NCBI RefSeq assembly: GCF_013204885.1
Contig: NZ_JABMKX010000002.1
Location: 310,001 to 374,000, forward strand
From: Paenibacillus tritici
GTDB taxonomy: Bacteria; Bacillota; Bacilli; Paenibacillales; Paenibacillaceae
DNA: 64,000 bases
Direction: 5' to 3'
Shown here piece after piece: positions 57,723 to 64,000 of the stretch; the first letter of the stretch is position 1; each line of letters begins with the position of its first letter. The notes below the pieces were generated by a model. It saw only the letters and a list, made by a program, of their open reading frames with translations. It ran no database searches and was not told where the DNA came from. The position numbers and the translations under genes are program-made.

Positions 57723-58047
57723 AAAAAAACCTCCCATCCCTAGCGTATTATCGCTAGGGACGAGAGGTATGAATTCCCGTGGTACCACCCTAGTTAGCGG
57801 CGGACATTCTTTGTCCGGCACTCACTTTGACACCCTGTAACGGGGGTGAGACGACGACGGTTCACACGCCGGAATCCTTAGTATGAAGATAAGGAACCTG
57901 CGGCTCGCGCCATTACTCCGAGGTGAGTTCACTGCGGTCCGTTAACCGGCTCGCACCTGGGGTGCCGGCTCTCTGCAATAACGGTCTCACGAATTAATAC
58001 TCCTCTTCATCGCACTGCTATGACAACTGCTTCTTATTCGTAATATT
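57723..58047 (-). promoter_or_regulatory. T-box riboswitch (Leu) controlling leuS
   Basis: Leftward, the conserved T-box sequence AGGGTGGTACCACGG (57777-57791) precedes a terminator whose stem CCCTAGC/GCTAGGG and seven-T tail lie at 57723-57767. Stem I spans about 57890-58030. The specifier loop reads GAACTCACC; CTC at 57925-57927 is a leucine codon followed by A. Uncharged tRNA-Leu should bind and stabilise the antiterminator, turning on leuS. Confidence 0.92.
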
Positions 58048-58053
58048 CACCAC

Positions 58054-58083
58054 ATTATAACCAAAAGATACATGTACCGTCAA
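58054..58083 (-). promoter_or_regulatory. Promoter of the leuS leader
   Basis: TTGACG (58078-58083) lies 18 bp from a perfect TATAAT (58054-58059), just upstream of the T-box stem I. Confidence 0.8.
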
Positions 58084-58148
58084 TCCTTTCACACGAAGTA
58101 GTTACAATTCCCCGATTCCTGGTGTAGCGGGAGGAAGAACTGCCGTCT

Positions 58149-59216
58149 TTAAGCCGGTTTTCTGCGGATATAATAGCCGATGATATGCTGAATGACGACC
58201 TTGGCGGCGGCGAAGAACGGCACAGCCAGAATGAGTCCAATCATGCCCGCGATCTCCCCTCCGACCAGCAGTGCAAAGATAATCAGCAGCGGATGCAGAT
58301 GAAGCTTCCGTCCCACCACCTGCGGAGAAATCACGTTGCTCTCCAGCATCTGGCAGAGTGTATTCACCACCGCCACCAGCAGGACGAGGCGCCACGACAG
58401 GGTTGAAGCCATCACAATGGCCGGAGCCGCCCCCAGAAATGGGCCCATATAAGGCACGATGTTGAACACCGCAACAACACATGCAAACAGCAGTGCATAA
58501 GGCATGCCGATAATGGCATAACCGATATAAGCCAGCACACCGATGATGATGCAGACAAGAAACTGGCCGCGGATATAATTGCCGAGCGCCTCGTCAATGT
58601 CTTTGAGCAGCGTAACAATCGACTTGCGGCGGGAACGGGGAAGGCAGGAGACCACCGCCCGTTCGAACACCTCGAAGTCTTTGAGGATATAGAACACCAG
58701 AAAAGGCACGATAAATGCGTTGAACAGAAGGCCGATCGTCGAAGCTATATTATTAAGGAAGTGGGAGATCCCTTCGGCCAGGCGGTTCTCCAGCTGATAG
58801 AACCAGTTATTCATTCCCGTCTCCACCCCGGGAGGAATCAGCCTGGAGTTCATGCCCTTCATCAGCCCCTGTGCATGCAGAGTCATCTCCGGCAGATGCT
58901 CGTTAAGCTCCTCCAGCTGTTCGATGAACATCGGAATCAGGTTGATGAGAATCACCGCAAGCGAGGTGAGGAACACCGCATAGATCAGCAGGACGGCCAC
59001 ACTGCGCGGCATTTTTCTTCTGGAGAGCAGGGTGACCACCGGATTCAGCACATATGAGATAATCATGGCGGCCAGGAATGGGGCCAGGATCGCTTTTAGA
59101 AACAGAAATACCCCATTCAGCATCGGACGGAGCAGCCAGACGAAATATAGAATAATCAATGAGAGCAGCACGCCGATCATCCAGCGGAGCCATTTACTGC
59201 GGGACCACTCCTCCAT
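58149..59216 (-). CDS. AI-2E family transporter
   Basis: The 355-residue product starts at an ATG after AGGAGGGG. It has about eight membrane helices in the family pattern, with LNPVVTLLSRRKMPR near the N-terminus, GQFLVCIIIGVLAYIGYAI and VVGRKLHLHPLLIIFALLVGGEIAG. The family was named for autoinducer-2 export, but most members are untested and some are Na+/H+ antiporters. It is transcribed toward the leuS leader. Confidence 0.88.
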   Translation of the reverse strand: MEEWSRSKWLRWMIGVLLSLIILYFVWLLRPMLNGVFLFLKAILAPFLAAMIISYVLNPVVTLLSRRKMPRSVAVLLIYAVFLTSLAVILINLIPMFIEQLEELNEHLPEMTLHAQGLMKGMNSRLIPPGVETGMNNWFYQLENRLAEGISHFLNNIASTIGLLFNAFIVPFLVFYILKDFEVFERAVVSCLPRSRRKSIVTLLKDIDEALGNYIRGQFLVCIIIGVLAYIGYAIIGMPYALLFACVVAVFNIVPYMGPFLGAAPAIVMASTLSWRLVLLVAVVNTLCQMLESNVISPQVVGRKLHLHPLLIIFALLVGGEIAGMIGLILAVPFFAAAKVVIQHIIGYYIRRKPA

Positions 59217-59313
59217 AATACCCCTCCTGAACGTGTACAGCCCTTAACCGTCATGCCATATTAGTATGTGTGGGAGGGGAGTGAAATACTCTGCTCTGCA
59301 AAAAATTGGTTTT

Positions 59314-59343
59314 TTGTTATTTCAATTCGCAGGTTGGTATAGT
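59314..59343 (+). promoter_or_regulatory. Candidate lichenase promoter
   Basis: TTGTTA (59314-59319) lies 18 bp from TATAGT (59338-59343). A similar arrangement recurs at 60222-60251 downstream of the gene. Confidence 0.4.
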
Positions 59344-59375
59344 GGCCGGAACCCAGGTTCGCTACAATCATATTG

Positions 59376-59389
59376 TAAAAGCGCTTTCA
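59376..59389 (+). promoter_or_regulatory. cre site (CcpA) before the lichenase gene
   Basis: TAAAAGCGCTTTCA matches the catabolite-responsive element TGWAANCGNTNWCA with one mismatch. It lies after the promoter and 20 bp before the start, so CcpA bound here could block transcription when preferred sugars are present. Confidence 0.65.
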
Positions 59390-59409
59390 TTATGAGGAGG
59401 GTATCGTAT

Positions 59410-60135
59410 ATGAGGAGAAAGCTACACAAGTTATTCGGTGCAGGAATGACCCTGCTGCTGGCCGGTCTGCTGACAGGAGCTCCGTCCGCTTCGGCGGCCA
59501 CCGTCTTTAATGAGCCTCTGACTTACTTCAATCCCGCAACCTGGCAAAAAGCCGACGGCTACTCGAATGGCTCCATGTTCAACTGTACCTGGCGTGCGAA
59601 TAACATCTCTTTCACCAGTGGCGGACAGCTTCGTCTGGCCCTGACCAGTCCCAGCAATAATAAATTTGACGGCGCGGAGTACCGCTCTGTGAACAAGTAC
59701 AGCTACGGCAAATACGAGGTCAGTATGAAGCCGGCCAAGAACAGCGGGATCGTCTCCTCCTTCTTCACCTATACCGGTCCTTCAGACGGCACGCCCTGGG
59801 ATGAGATTGATATTGAGTTCCTCGGCAAGGATACCACCAAGGTCCAGTTCAACTATTACACGAACGGCGTAGGCGGCCATGAGAAAATCGTCAACCTTGG
59901 CTTCGATGCCTCCCAGAGTTATCATACGTACGCCTTCGACTGGCAGCCGGGCTACATCAAGTGGTATGTCGACGGTGTATTGAAGCATACGGCAACCAGC
60001 AATATCCCCTCCCGGCCCGGCAAAATTATGATGAACCTCTGGAACGGAACCGGTGTGGATTCCTGGCTCGGTTCTTATAACGGTGCGAACCCGCTCTACG
60101 CTTATTACGATTGGCTGAAGTACACAAGCAACTAG
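59410..60135 (+). CDS. Secreted GH16 beta-1,3-1,4-glucanase (lichenase)
   Basis: The start is the ATG at 59410 ([10 protein letters not shown]), after AGGAGGG; an ATG 18 bp earlier precedes that site. The 241-residue product has a signal peptide ending SASA and a jelly-roll domain. The GH16 active site is DEIDIEFLG, with nucleophile E132 and acid/base E136. Family landmarks [19 protein letters not shown] and [14 protein letters not shown] are present. It cleaves mixed-linkage beta-glucans outside the cell. A cre site and its own terminator make it a single catabolite-controlled gene. Confidence 0.95.
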   Translation: MRRKLHKLFGAGMTLLLAGLLTGAPSASAATVFNEPLTYFNPATWQKADGYSNGSMFNCTWRANNISFTSGGQLRLALTSPSNNKFDGAEYRSVNKYSYGKYEVSMKPAKNSGIVSSFFTYTGPSDGTPWDEIDIEFLGKDTTKVQFNYYTNGVGGHEKIVNLGFDASQSYHTYAFDWQPGYIKWYVDGVLKHTATSNIPSRPGKIMMNLWNGTGVDSWLGSYNGANPLYAYYDWLKYTSN

Positions 60136-60153
60136 ACTTGCAGGCAGGTGTCA

Positions 60154-60193
60154 GGCCCCGGCGATGCGCAAGCGGCATCGGCCGGGGTCTTTT
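60154..60193 (+). terminator. Terminator of the lichenase gene
   Basis: GGCCCCGGC and an inner GATGC arm pair with GCATC and GGCCGGGG, followed by TCTTTT. It begins 19 bp past the stop. Confidence 0.85.
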
Positions 60194-60221
60194 CGCTGAA
60201 ACGGATGCACATCTTCAAAAT

Positions 60222-60251
60222 TTGTTATTCCAATCGGCACATTGGTATGGC
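60222..60251 (+). promoter_or_regulatory. Second TTGTTA/TATgGC promoter-like motif
   Basis: TTGTTATT-CAAT, GCA and TTGGTAT occur in the same order and spacing as at 59314-59343, about 25 of 31 positions alike. No gene follows on this strand before the terminator at 60366, so it may drive a small RNA or be a duplicated remnant. Confidence 0.3.
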
Positions 60252-60365
60252 AGCAGCCACTATCATTCAGTACGATAATAGGAAGAGCCATACTCCCGAT
60301 CCATCTCAGTGAGAAATAGAAGGATGAGTTATCGTGTGCAACATATAAATCCTTATATTTCAAGA

Positions 60366-60396
60366 AAGAAACCGCCTTATACCTGAGGCGGTTTCT
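60366..60396. terminator. Bidirectional terminator before the sugar-binding gene
   Basis: AAGAAACCGCCT pairs perfectly with AGGCGGTTTCTT around a 7-nt loop. Leftward it ends in TTTCTTTCTTG, past the stop of the gene at 60411. It could also end a rightward transcript. Confidence 0.8.
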
Positions 60397-60410
60397 TGTC
60401 CCTGTCGCAT

Positions 60411-61991
60411 TCACCGGTGGCTGCTGTCCCAGGCATTGACCTCAGCGGTTTCGGTCAATCCTCCGTAGGCATTCCACTTGGCTACGAATTCGTCGAACTC
60501 TTCGACTCCGCTGTCTGCGAAGATGATTTTCTGGAAGCTTTTCTGCTCCAGCTTCTTCAGCAGCTCGCCGTCGTGCTTCATCGTCGCCGTTGGGGGTCCC
60601 GTGAATTGCTCCTTGCGTGAAGCCTCCTTCTGGGACAGCAGCACGGGAACAATGTCCTTCGGAATCTCCCGGATCACCTCAGAGGGTATCCTTGCCCCGT
60701 CGAAGGTCAGTGTGTAGGAGGCCACCCGGATGCCGCCCAGCGGCAGCGCCGAAGACTGGTCCGTCGGCTCGCCGCCCGTCATTGCCCAATCGTAGCCTTC
60801 GGCGAGCCCATGGGTGAATTCGCCGGTCGAAGCGGCGTAGGAATCGAACAAATAATTCTGATAAGTAAAGAAGATTTCAGGATGCTTCATCTTTTTGTTG
60901 ATCAGGATAGCGCCGTTGACAGGCAACGTGCCTCTTCTCATGAACAGGCCGCCCGGTCCCGCAGGGATGGCGACAGCCCTGACACGCGCCTGCGGGTCCG
61001 ACTGGGTCAAGCTGGACAGCGGCCAGCCGCGCATCCAGTAAGGACCGGCAATAATGCCAGCCTTGCCGGTGATGAACTGATTGGCTGCCCCCTCTTCATC
61101 CAGCCAAGCGCTGTCAGCGGTCAGGTATCCATGCTGCACCCATTGCTTCATGAGCTGCACGGCCTTCCGGGCCCCCGGCTGGACAGAGCCGTATTCCAGA
61201 GTGCCGTCACTCCGGCGGTTCCACTGCTCGGGAACCGTGCCGAACGCACCGAATATCCAGCTGCTGTCCCCCATCCAGGTACTTGGACCGTTGCGAAAAC
61301 CGACCGAAAGGCCATAGGTATCCTTAAGTCCGTTGCCGTCCGGGTCCCGGTTGACAAAGGCATCCATGACCTGCTCCAGCTCATCCAGGGTCTGCGGGGC
61401 TTCCAGCTTCAGCTTGTCCAGCCAATCCTGGCGGACCCAGAGCAGCGGATCGGAATTATATTCATAATCCATGATGGGAATAGCATACTTGTGACCACTG
61501 CGCACGAAGGGATTCCATGCCGAAGCATCCTCGGCAACAGCCCTCTTCCATACCTCGGAAGCATGCTGTTCAAACAGGTCACCGACTTCCATGAACTGCC
61601 CGGAGTCAATCAGTTCCTGGATGACAGCGGCATCTCTTGTCGTTACGATATCGGGCAGGTTGCCTTTGGCCAGCTCAAGCCGCAGCTTGTTGGCATAGGT
61701 TTCTGATGTACCGGAGATGGTCCAGAGATAGCGGATACGGATGCCAAGCCGGTTCTCGGCCCAGACCGTATGTACGTTATGCTCCAGGCTCTCCCCTTGG
61801 ATGAAGTTCAGGTTGGGGTTCACGGAGCCGGCCGTATACAGGTCTACCGGAGGATCATATTTGCCTTCCTTAACATCGAAGTGAGAAGCTGTGGTCTGCG
61901 GAGCAACCGGCGGCTGGCTTATGCCGGTGCTGTGCCACGTGCAGCCTGACAATATTAAGAGCAGTATAGACAGCGGTAAACGGACTTTCAT
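60411..61991 (-). CDS. Sugar ABC transporter substrate-binding lipoprotein
   Basis: The 526-residue product has a lipoprotein signal ending LSGC (Cys17). It has a group-1-like extracellular binding fold: ANKLRLELAKGNLPDIVTT, YAIPIMDYEYNSDPLLWVRQDWLDKL, DPDGNGLKDTYGLSVG and KAGIIAGPYWMRGWPL. The length and DxDGNG segment match LipO/YtcQ-like binding proteins of Paenibacillus. It is divergent from a YesM-like kinase, which probably controls it. No permease genes lie in the window, so it may work with permeases elsewhere or in sensing. Confidence 0.88.
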   Translation of the reverse strand: MKVRLPLSILLLILSGCTWHSTGISQPPVAPQTTASHFDVKEGKYDPPVDLYTAGSVNPNLNFIQGESLEHNVHTVWAENRLGIRIRYLWTISGTSETYANKLRLELAKGNLPDIVTTRDAAVIQELIDSGQFMEVGDLFEQHASEVWKRAVAEDASAWNPFVRSGHKYAIPIMDYEYNSDPLLWVRQDWLDKLKLEAPQTLDELEQVMDAFVNRDPDGNGLKDTYGLSVGFRNGPSTWMGDSSWIFGAFGTVPEQWNRRSDGTLEYGSVQPGARKAVQLMKQWVQHGYLTADSAWLDEEGAANQFITGKAGIIAGPYWMRGWPLSSLTQSDPQARVRAVAIPAGPGGLFMRRGTLPVNGAILINKKMKHPEIFFTYQNYLFDSYAASTGEFTHGLAEGYDWAMTGGEPTDQSSALPLGGIRVASYTLTFDGARIPSEVIREIPKDIVPVLLSQKEASRKEQFTGPPTATMKHDGELLKKLEQKSFQKIIFADSGVEEFDEFVAKWNAYGGLTETAEVNAWDSSHR

Positions 61992-62108
61992 GAAACCACC
62001 TGCTTTTCGTAGAGTTCTGTGTGACGGACAGATTGTATTGTAATCGACCTCATGATCTTATGATACACTTCTTCATATTACAGCAAATGTCTTGAAAAGG
62101 ATGATCTT

Positions 62109-63857
62109 ATGGTGGCTTGGCGTCCCAATCTATTTATCAAAATGGTCGCAATCCTTCTCTCCCTGATTGCAGCCACGCTTTTGTTCTACGGATTGTCTTA
62201 CCGTAAGGATGTCGGAGTTATTACAAGCCAGATCAAAACAACCGACCTGAATCATCTGCAATTCCTGACCCAGCAGATGGACAATAATATCAACCAGCTC
62301 GCAGGCAGCATGTATGCCCTTCAGAGAGACCCGACCATCCGCGATTATGAGCAGATCACGCAGCTGGGCCATCTCATTGATCCCGCCCAGACTATTATGA
62401 CGGTGCTGGAGAAGCTCTCCCTTCAGACCAGCTCCAGTACGTGGGAGAACCGGATTGTCCTGTACAAGCCCTTCAGCGGTGAGACCCTGGGGTCGGATTC
62501 CTCGCTCTCCTTCGACGTCTCCGTGCTGGAGAAGCCGCTCCCGGCGGGCTGGGAGTATATTTCTGAGGCCAGGACCGGTACGGAGGCGGGCTTCCGGCTG
62601 CTGCTGTCAGACCCTGCCCAGGAGACAAGCACCCCGGGTGAGGCGAAGCTGCTGATGTCGATGTATTTTCCGGTATCGAACATTGAACGGATGTTCGAGG
62701 CCTTCCAGTCACAGAACAAGGGGGATACCTTCCTGTTCCATCCGTCCCTCGGGGTCATTCTCTCCCGGAAGACGGACCGGGACATGGCGGAGCGGATCAC
62801 CGGGGCGCTGAAGTTCGCGGCCGGACAGAGCTCCTCGGATATTTTCAATCTGGAGGAGGGAAGCTTTCTGGTCAGCTCGGTGCCTTCCTCGGCCATTAAC
62901 TGGAAGGTCGTGCATTATTCGCCGCTGAAGCAGATTCTGCAGCCGATCCGCAGCAGCCGCTACTTCTTCCTGACAGGGTCCGCCGTCCTGCTGGTGATGA
63001 GCCTAATCTTCTCCTTGCAGCTCTACCGTCAGGTGCAGCGTCCGGTCAGCCTTCTGCTGCGCTCGCTCAACCGGATGAAGGAAGGACGCTGGTCTACCCG
63101 TATCTATACCAAGACCAATCCTGAGTTCACGATGCTGAACAGGGAATTCAATGACATGGCGGAGAAGATCCAATTGCTGATCGAGCAGGTCTATCTGGAG
63201 CAGCTCCGGGCCAAGGACGCCCACCTGAAGCAGCTTCAGTCGCAGATCAACCCGCATTTCCTGTACAATTGCCTGTTCTTCATCAAGAGCAAGGCCGCCA
63301 TCGGCGATACGGATTCCGTGGAGGCCATGGCCCTGAATCTGGGCGAGTATTACCGCTATATCACGAGGGTAGACCATTCCCTCACCACCCTTCAGGATGA
63401 GCTGAAGCTGCTGGAGAACTACCTGAAGATTCAGAACCTGCGGAAGCAGCGTATCCGCTACGACATGGATATTCAGGGCGAGCTGCTTGACCTGCAAATT
63501 CCGCGGCTGCTCATCCAGCCCCTGGTTGAGAACAGTATCATTCATGGCATTGAGCGGAAAATCGGCCAAGGCTTCATTCGGATCACCGCCCGCCGAATCC
63601 GGGAGGTCATTCAGATTACCGTCGAAGACAATGGTGCCGGTATGACTGCTGAAGCCATCGCTGCTCTTCAGGAGCGTATCTCCGAAACCGCACGCGAGGA
63701 CGGAGGCTGCGGGCTGTGGAATATCCAGCAGCGCCTCAAATCTTATTATGGCGAGGCCTCCGGCCTGCAGATTGCCCCTTCACCTGAAGGCGGCCTAACC
63801 ACGACTCTCCGAATGGAGAAGAAAGAGGAACCTTATGCACCAAATTCTGCTGGTTGA
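62109..63857 (+). CDS. YesM-like sensor histidine kinase
   Basis: The 582-residue product starts at an ATG after AAAAGGATG. Two membrane helices (about 9-31 and 298-320) flank a large outer sensor domain. A HAMP region follows, then the His_kinase domain with H383 in QSQINPHFLYN and the HATPase domain (LLIQPLVENSIIHGIE, DNGAGM). This is the YesM type that senses extracellular sugars or sugar-loaded binding proteins. It overlaps the response regulator gene by 23 bp and is divergent from the binding-protein gene. Confidence 0.92.
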   Translation: MVAWRPNLFIKMVAILLSLIAATLLFYGLSYRKDVGVITSQIKTTDLNHLQFLTQQMDNNINQLAGSMYALQRDPTIRDYEQITQLGHLIDPAQTIMTVLEKLSLQTSSSTWENRIVLYKPFSGETLGSDSSLSFDVSVLEKPLPAGWEYISEARTGTEAGFRLLLSDPAQETSTPGEAKLLMSMYFPVSNIERMFEAFQSQNKGDTFLFHPSLGVILSRKTDRDMAERITGALKFAAGQSSSDIFNLEEGSFLVSSVPSSAINWKVVHYSPLKQILQPIRSSRYFFLTGSAVLLVMSLIFSLQLYRQVQRPVSLLLRSLNRMKEGRWSTRIYTKTNPEFTMLNREFNDMAEKIQLLIEQVYLEQLRAKDAHLKQLQSQINPHFLYNCLFFIKSKAAIGDTDSVEAMALNLGEYYRYITRVDHSLTTLQDELKLLENYLKIQNLRKQRIRYDMDIQGELLDLQIPRLLIQPLVENSIIHGIERKIGQGFIRITARRIREVIQITVEDNGAGMTAEAIAALQERISETAREDGGCGLWNIQQRLKSYYGEASGLQIAPSPEGGLTTTLRMEKKEEPYAPNSAG

Positions 63858-64000
63858 CGACGAACCTTATGTTGTCGATGATCTGTCCATTTCGATTCCC
63901 TGGGCGGACATGGGCTTCGGCCAGGTCCACAAAGCCTATTCCGGGTATGAGGCACTGGAGCTGCTTCAGCGCCACCCCATTGACATTGTAGTTACAGATA
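63835..64000 (+). CDS. YesN-like response regulator, 3' end outside window
   Basis: Fifty-five codons are visible from an ATG after AGAGGAA. They encode the start of a receiver domain (MHQILLVDDEPYVVDDL, then a stretch ending DIVVTD with the presumed phosphorylated Asp). Overlap with a YesM-like kinase suggests an AraC-type DNA-binding domain beyond the window, as in YesN. It probably regulates the sugar-binding gene and a linked operon. Confidence 0.85.
   Translation, partial: MHQILLVDDEPYVVDDLSISIPWADMGFGQVHKAYSGYEALELLQRHPIDIVVTD

Noticed and set aside
57449..57821. Three overlapping leftward frames of 65-102 codons in the leuS leader
   Set aside because: They overlap each other and the T-box terminator, and lack ribosome sites. 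They reflect GC-rich non-coding sequence.

Overview
The window looks like chromosomal DNA from a Paenibacillus-type, spore-forming Gram-positive bacterium. The evidence is a set of conserved Bacillales gene orders: hrcA-grpE-dnaK-dnaJ behind a CIRCE operator, the gpr/spoIIP/lepA/hemW sporulation-translation block, a divergent gpr/rpsT pair, holA, comEC-comEB-comEA with divergent comER, and a leucine T-box ahead of leuS. An SLH-anchored exoprotease, a lichenase and a YesM/YesN-like sugar-sensing module also fit this group. The genus is inferred from gene order and protein style; there is no rRNA gene to confirm it. No tRNA, rRNA, CRISPR array or intact insertion sequence was seen.

Layout. 0-1.6 kb: 5' part of an Ig-like (Big_2) surface protein. 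1.9-6.6 kb: tag, prmA, a site-2 protease, rsmE and mtaB, all leftward. 6.7-16 kb: accessory block with an ECF sigma/anti-sigma pair, a soluble PAS chemoreceptor, three small genes and a large SLH-anchored subtilase. 16.2-21.1 kb: the HrcA-controlled chaperone operon. 21.3-22.6 kb: a lipoprotein and a GNAT enzyme. 22.7-30.7 kb: hemW, lepA, an unknown gene, spoIIP, gpr, rpsT and holA. 30.9-48.5 kb: a second accessory block that separates holA from comEC. It holds two more ECF sigma/anti-sigma pairs, KDG kinase and KDPG aldolase with a LacI regulator, the class Ib ribonucleotide reductase operon (nrdIEF), an alpha/beta hydrolase, a two-component system with a peptide-resistance-type ABC transporter, and an AT-rich glycosyltransferase. 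48.6-54.6 kb: the late competence cluster. 54.8-59.2 kb: T-box leuS and an AI-2E family transporter. 59.4-64 kb: secreted lichenase, a sugar-binding lipoprotein, a sensor kinase and a truncated response regulator.

The core genes cover protein modification and folding, sporulation, replication and DNA uptake. The accessory blocks are mostly envelope sensing and carbohydrate use.

The least expected content lies between genes. (1) A 183-bp element occurs three times (15873, 38622, 52330). Each copy has four 15-bp palindromic modules at fixed spacing; the central triplets are conserved while the arms change in a compensating way. (2) A fold-back element of 165-206 bp occurs twice (42583, 57324) with clear compensatory stem changes, plus one end fragment (1772). 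One copy lies in the leuS leader between the T-box terminator and the start codon. (3) A motif of about 36 nt, containing GGTACC and ending in GGCAAAGCC, occurs twice (33435, 42915). These are the best candidates for undescribed elements here.
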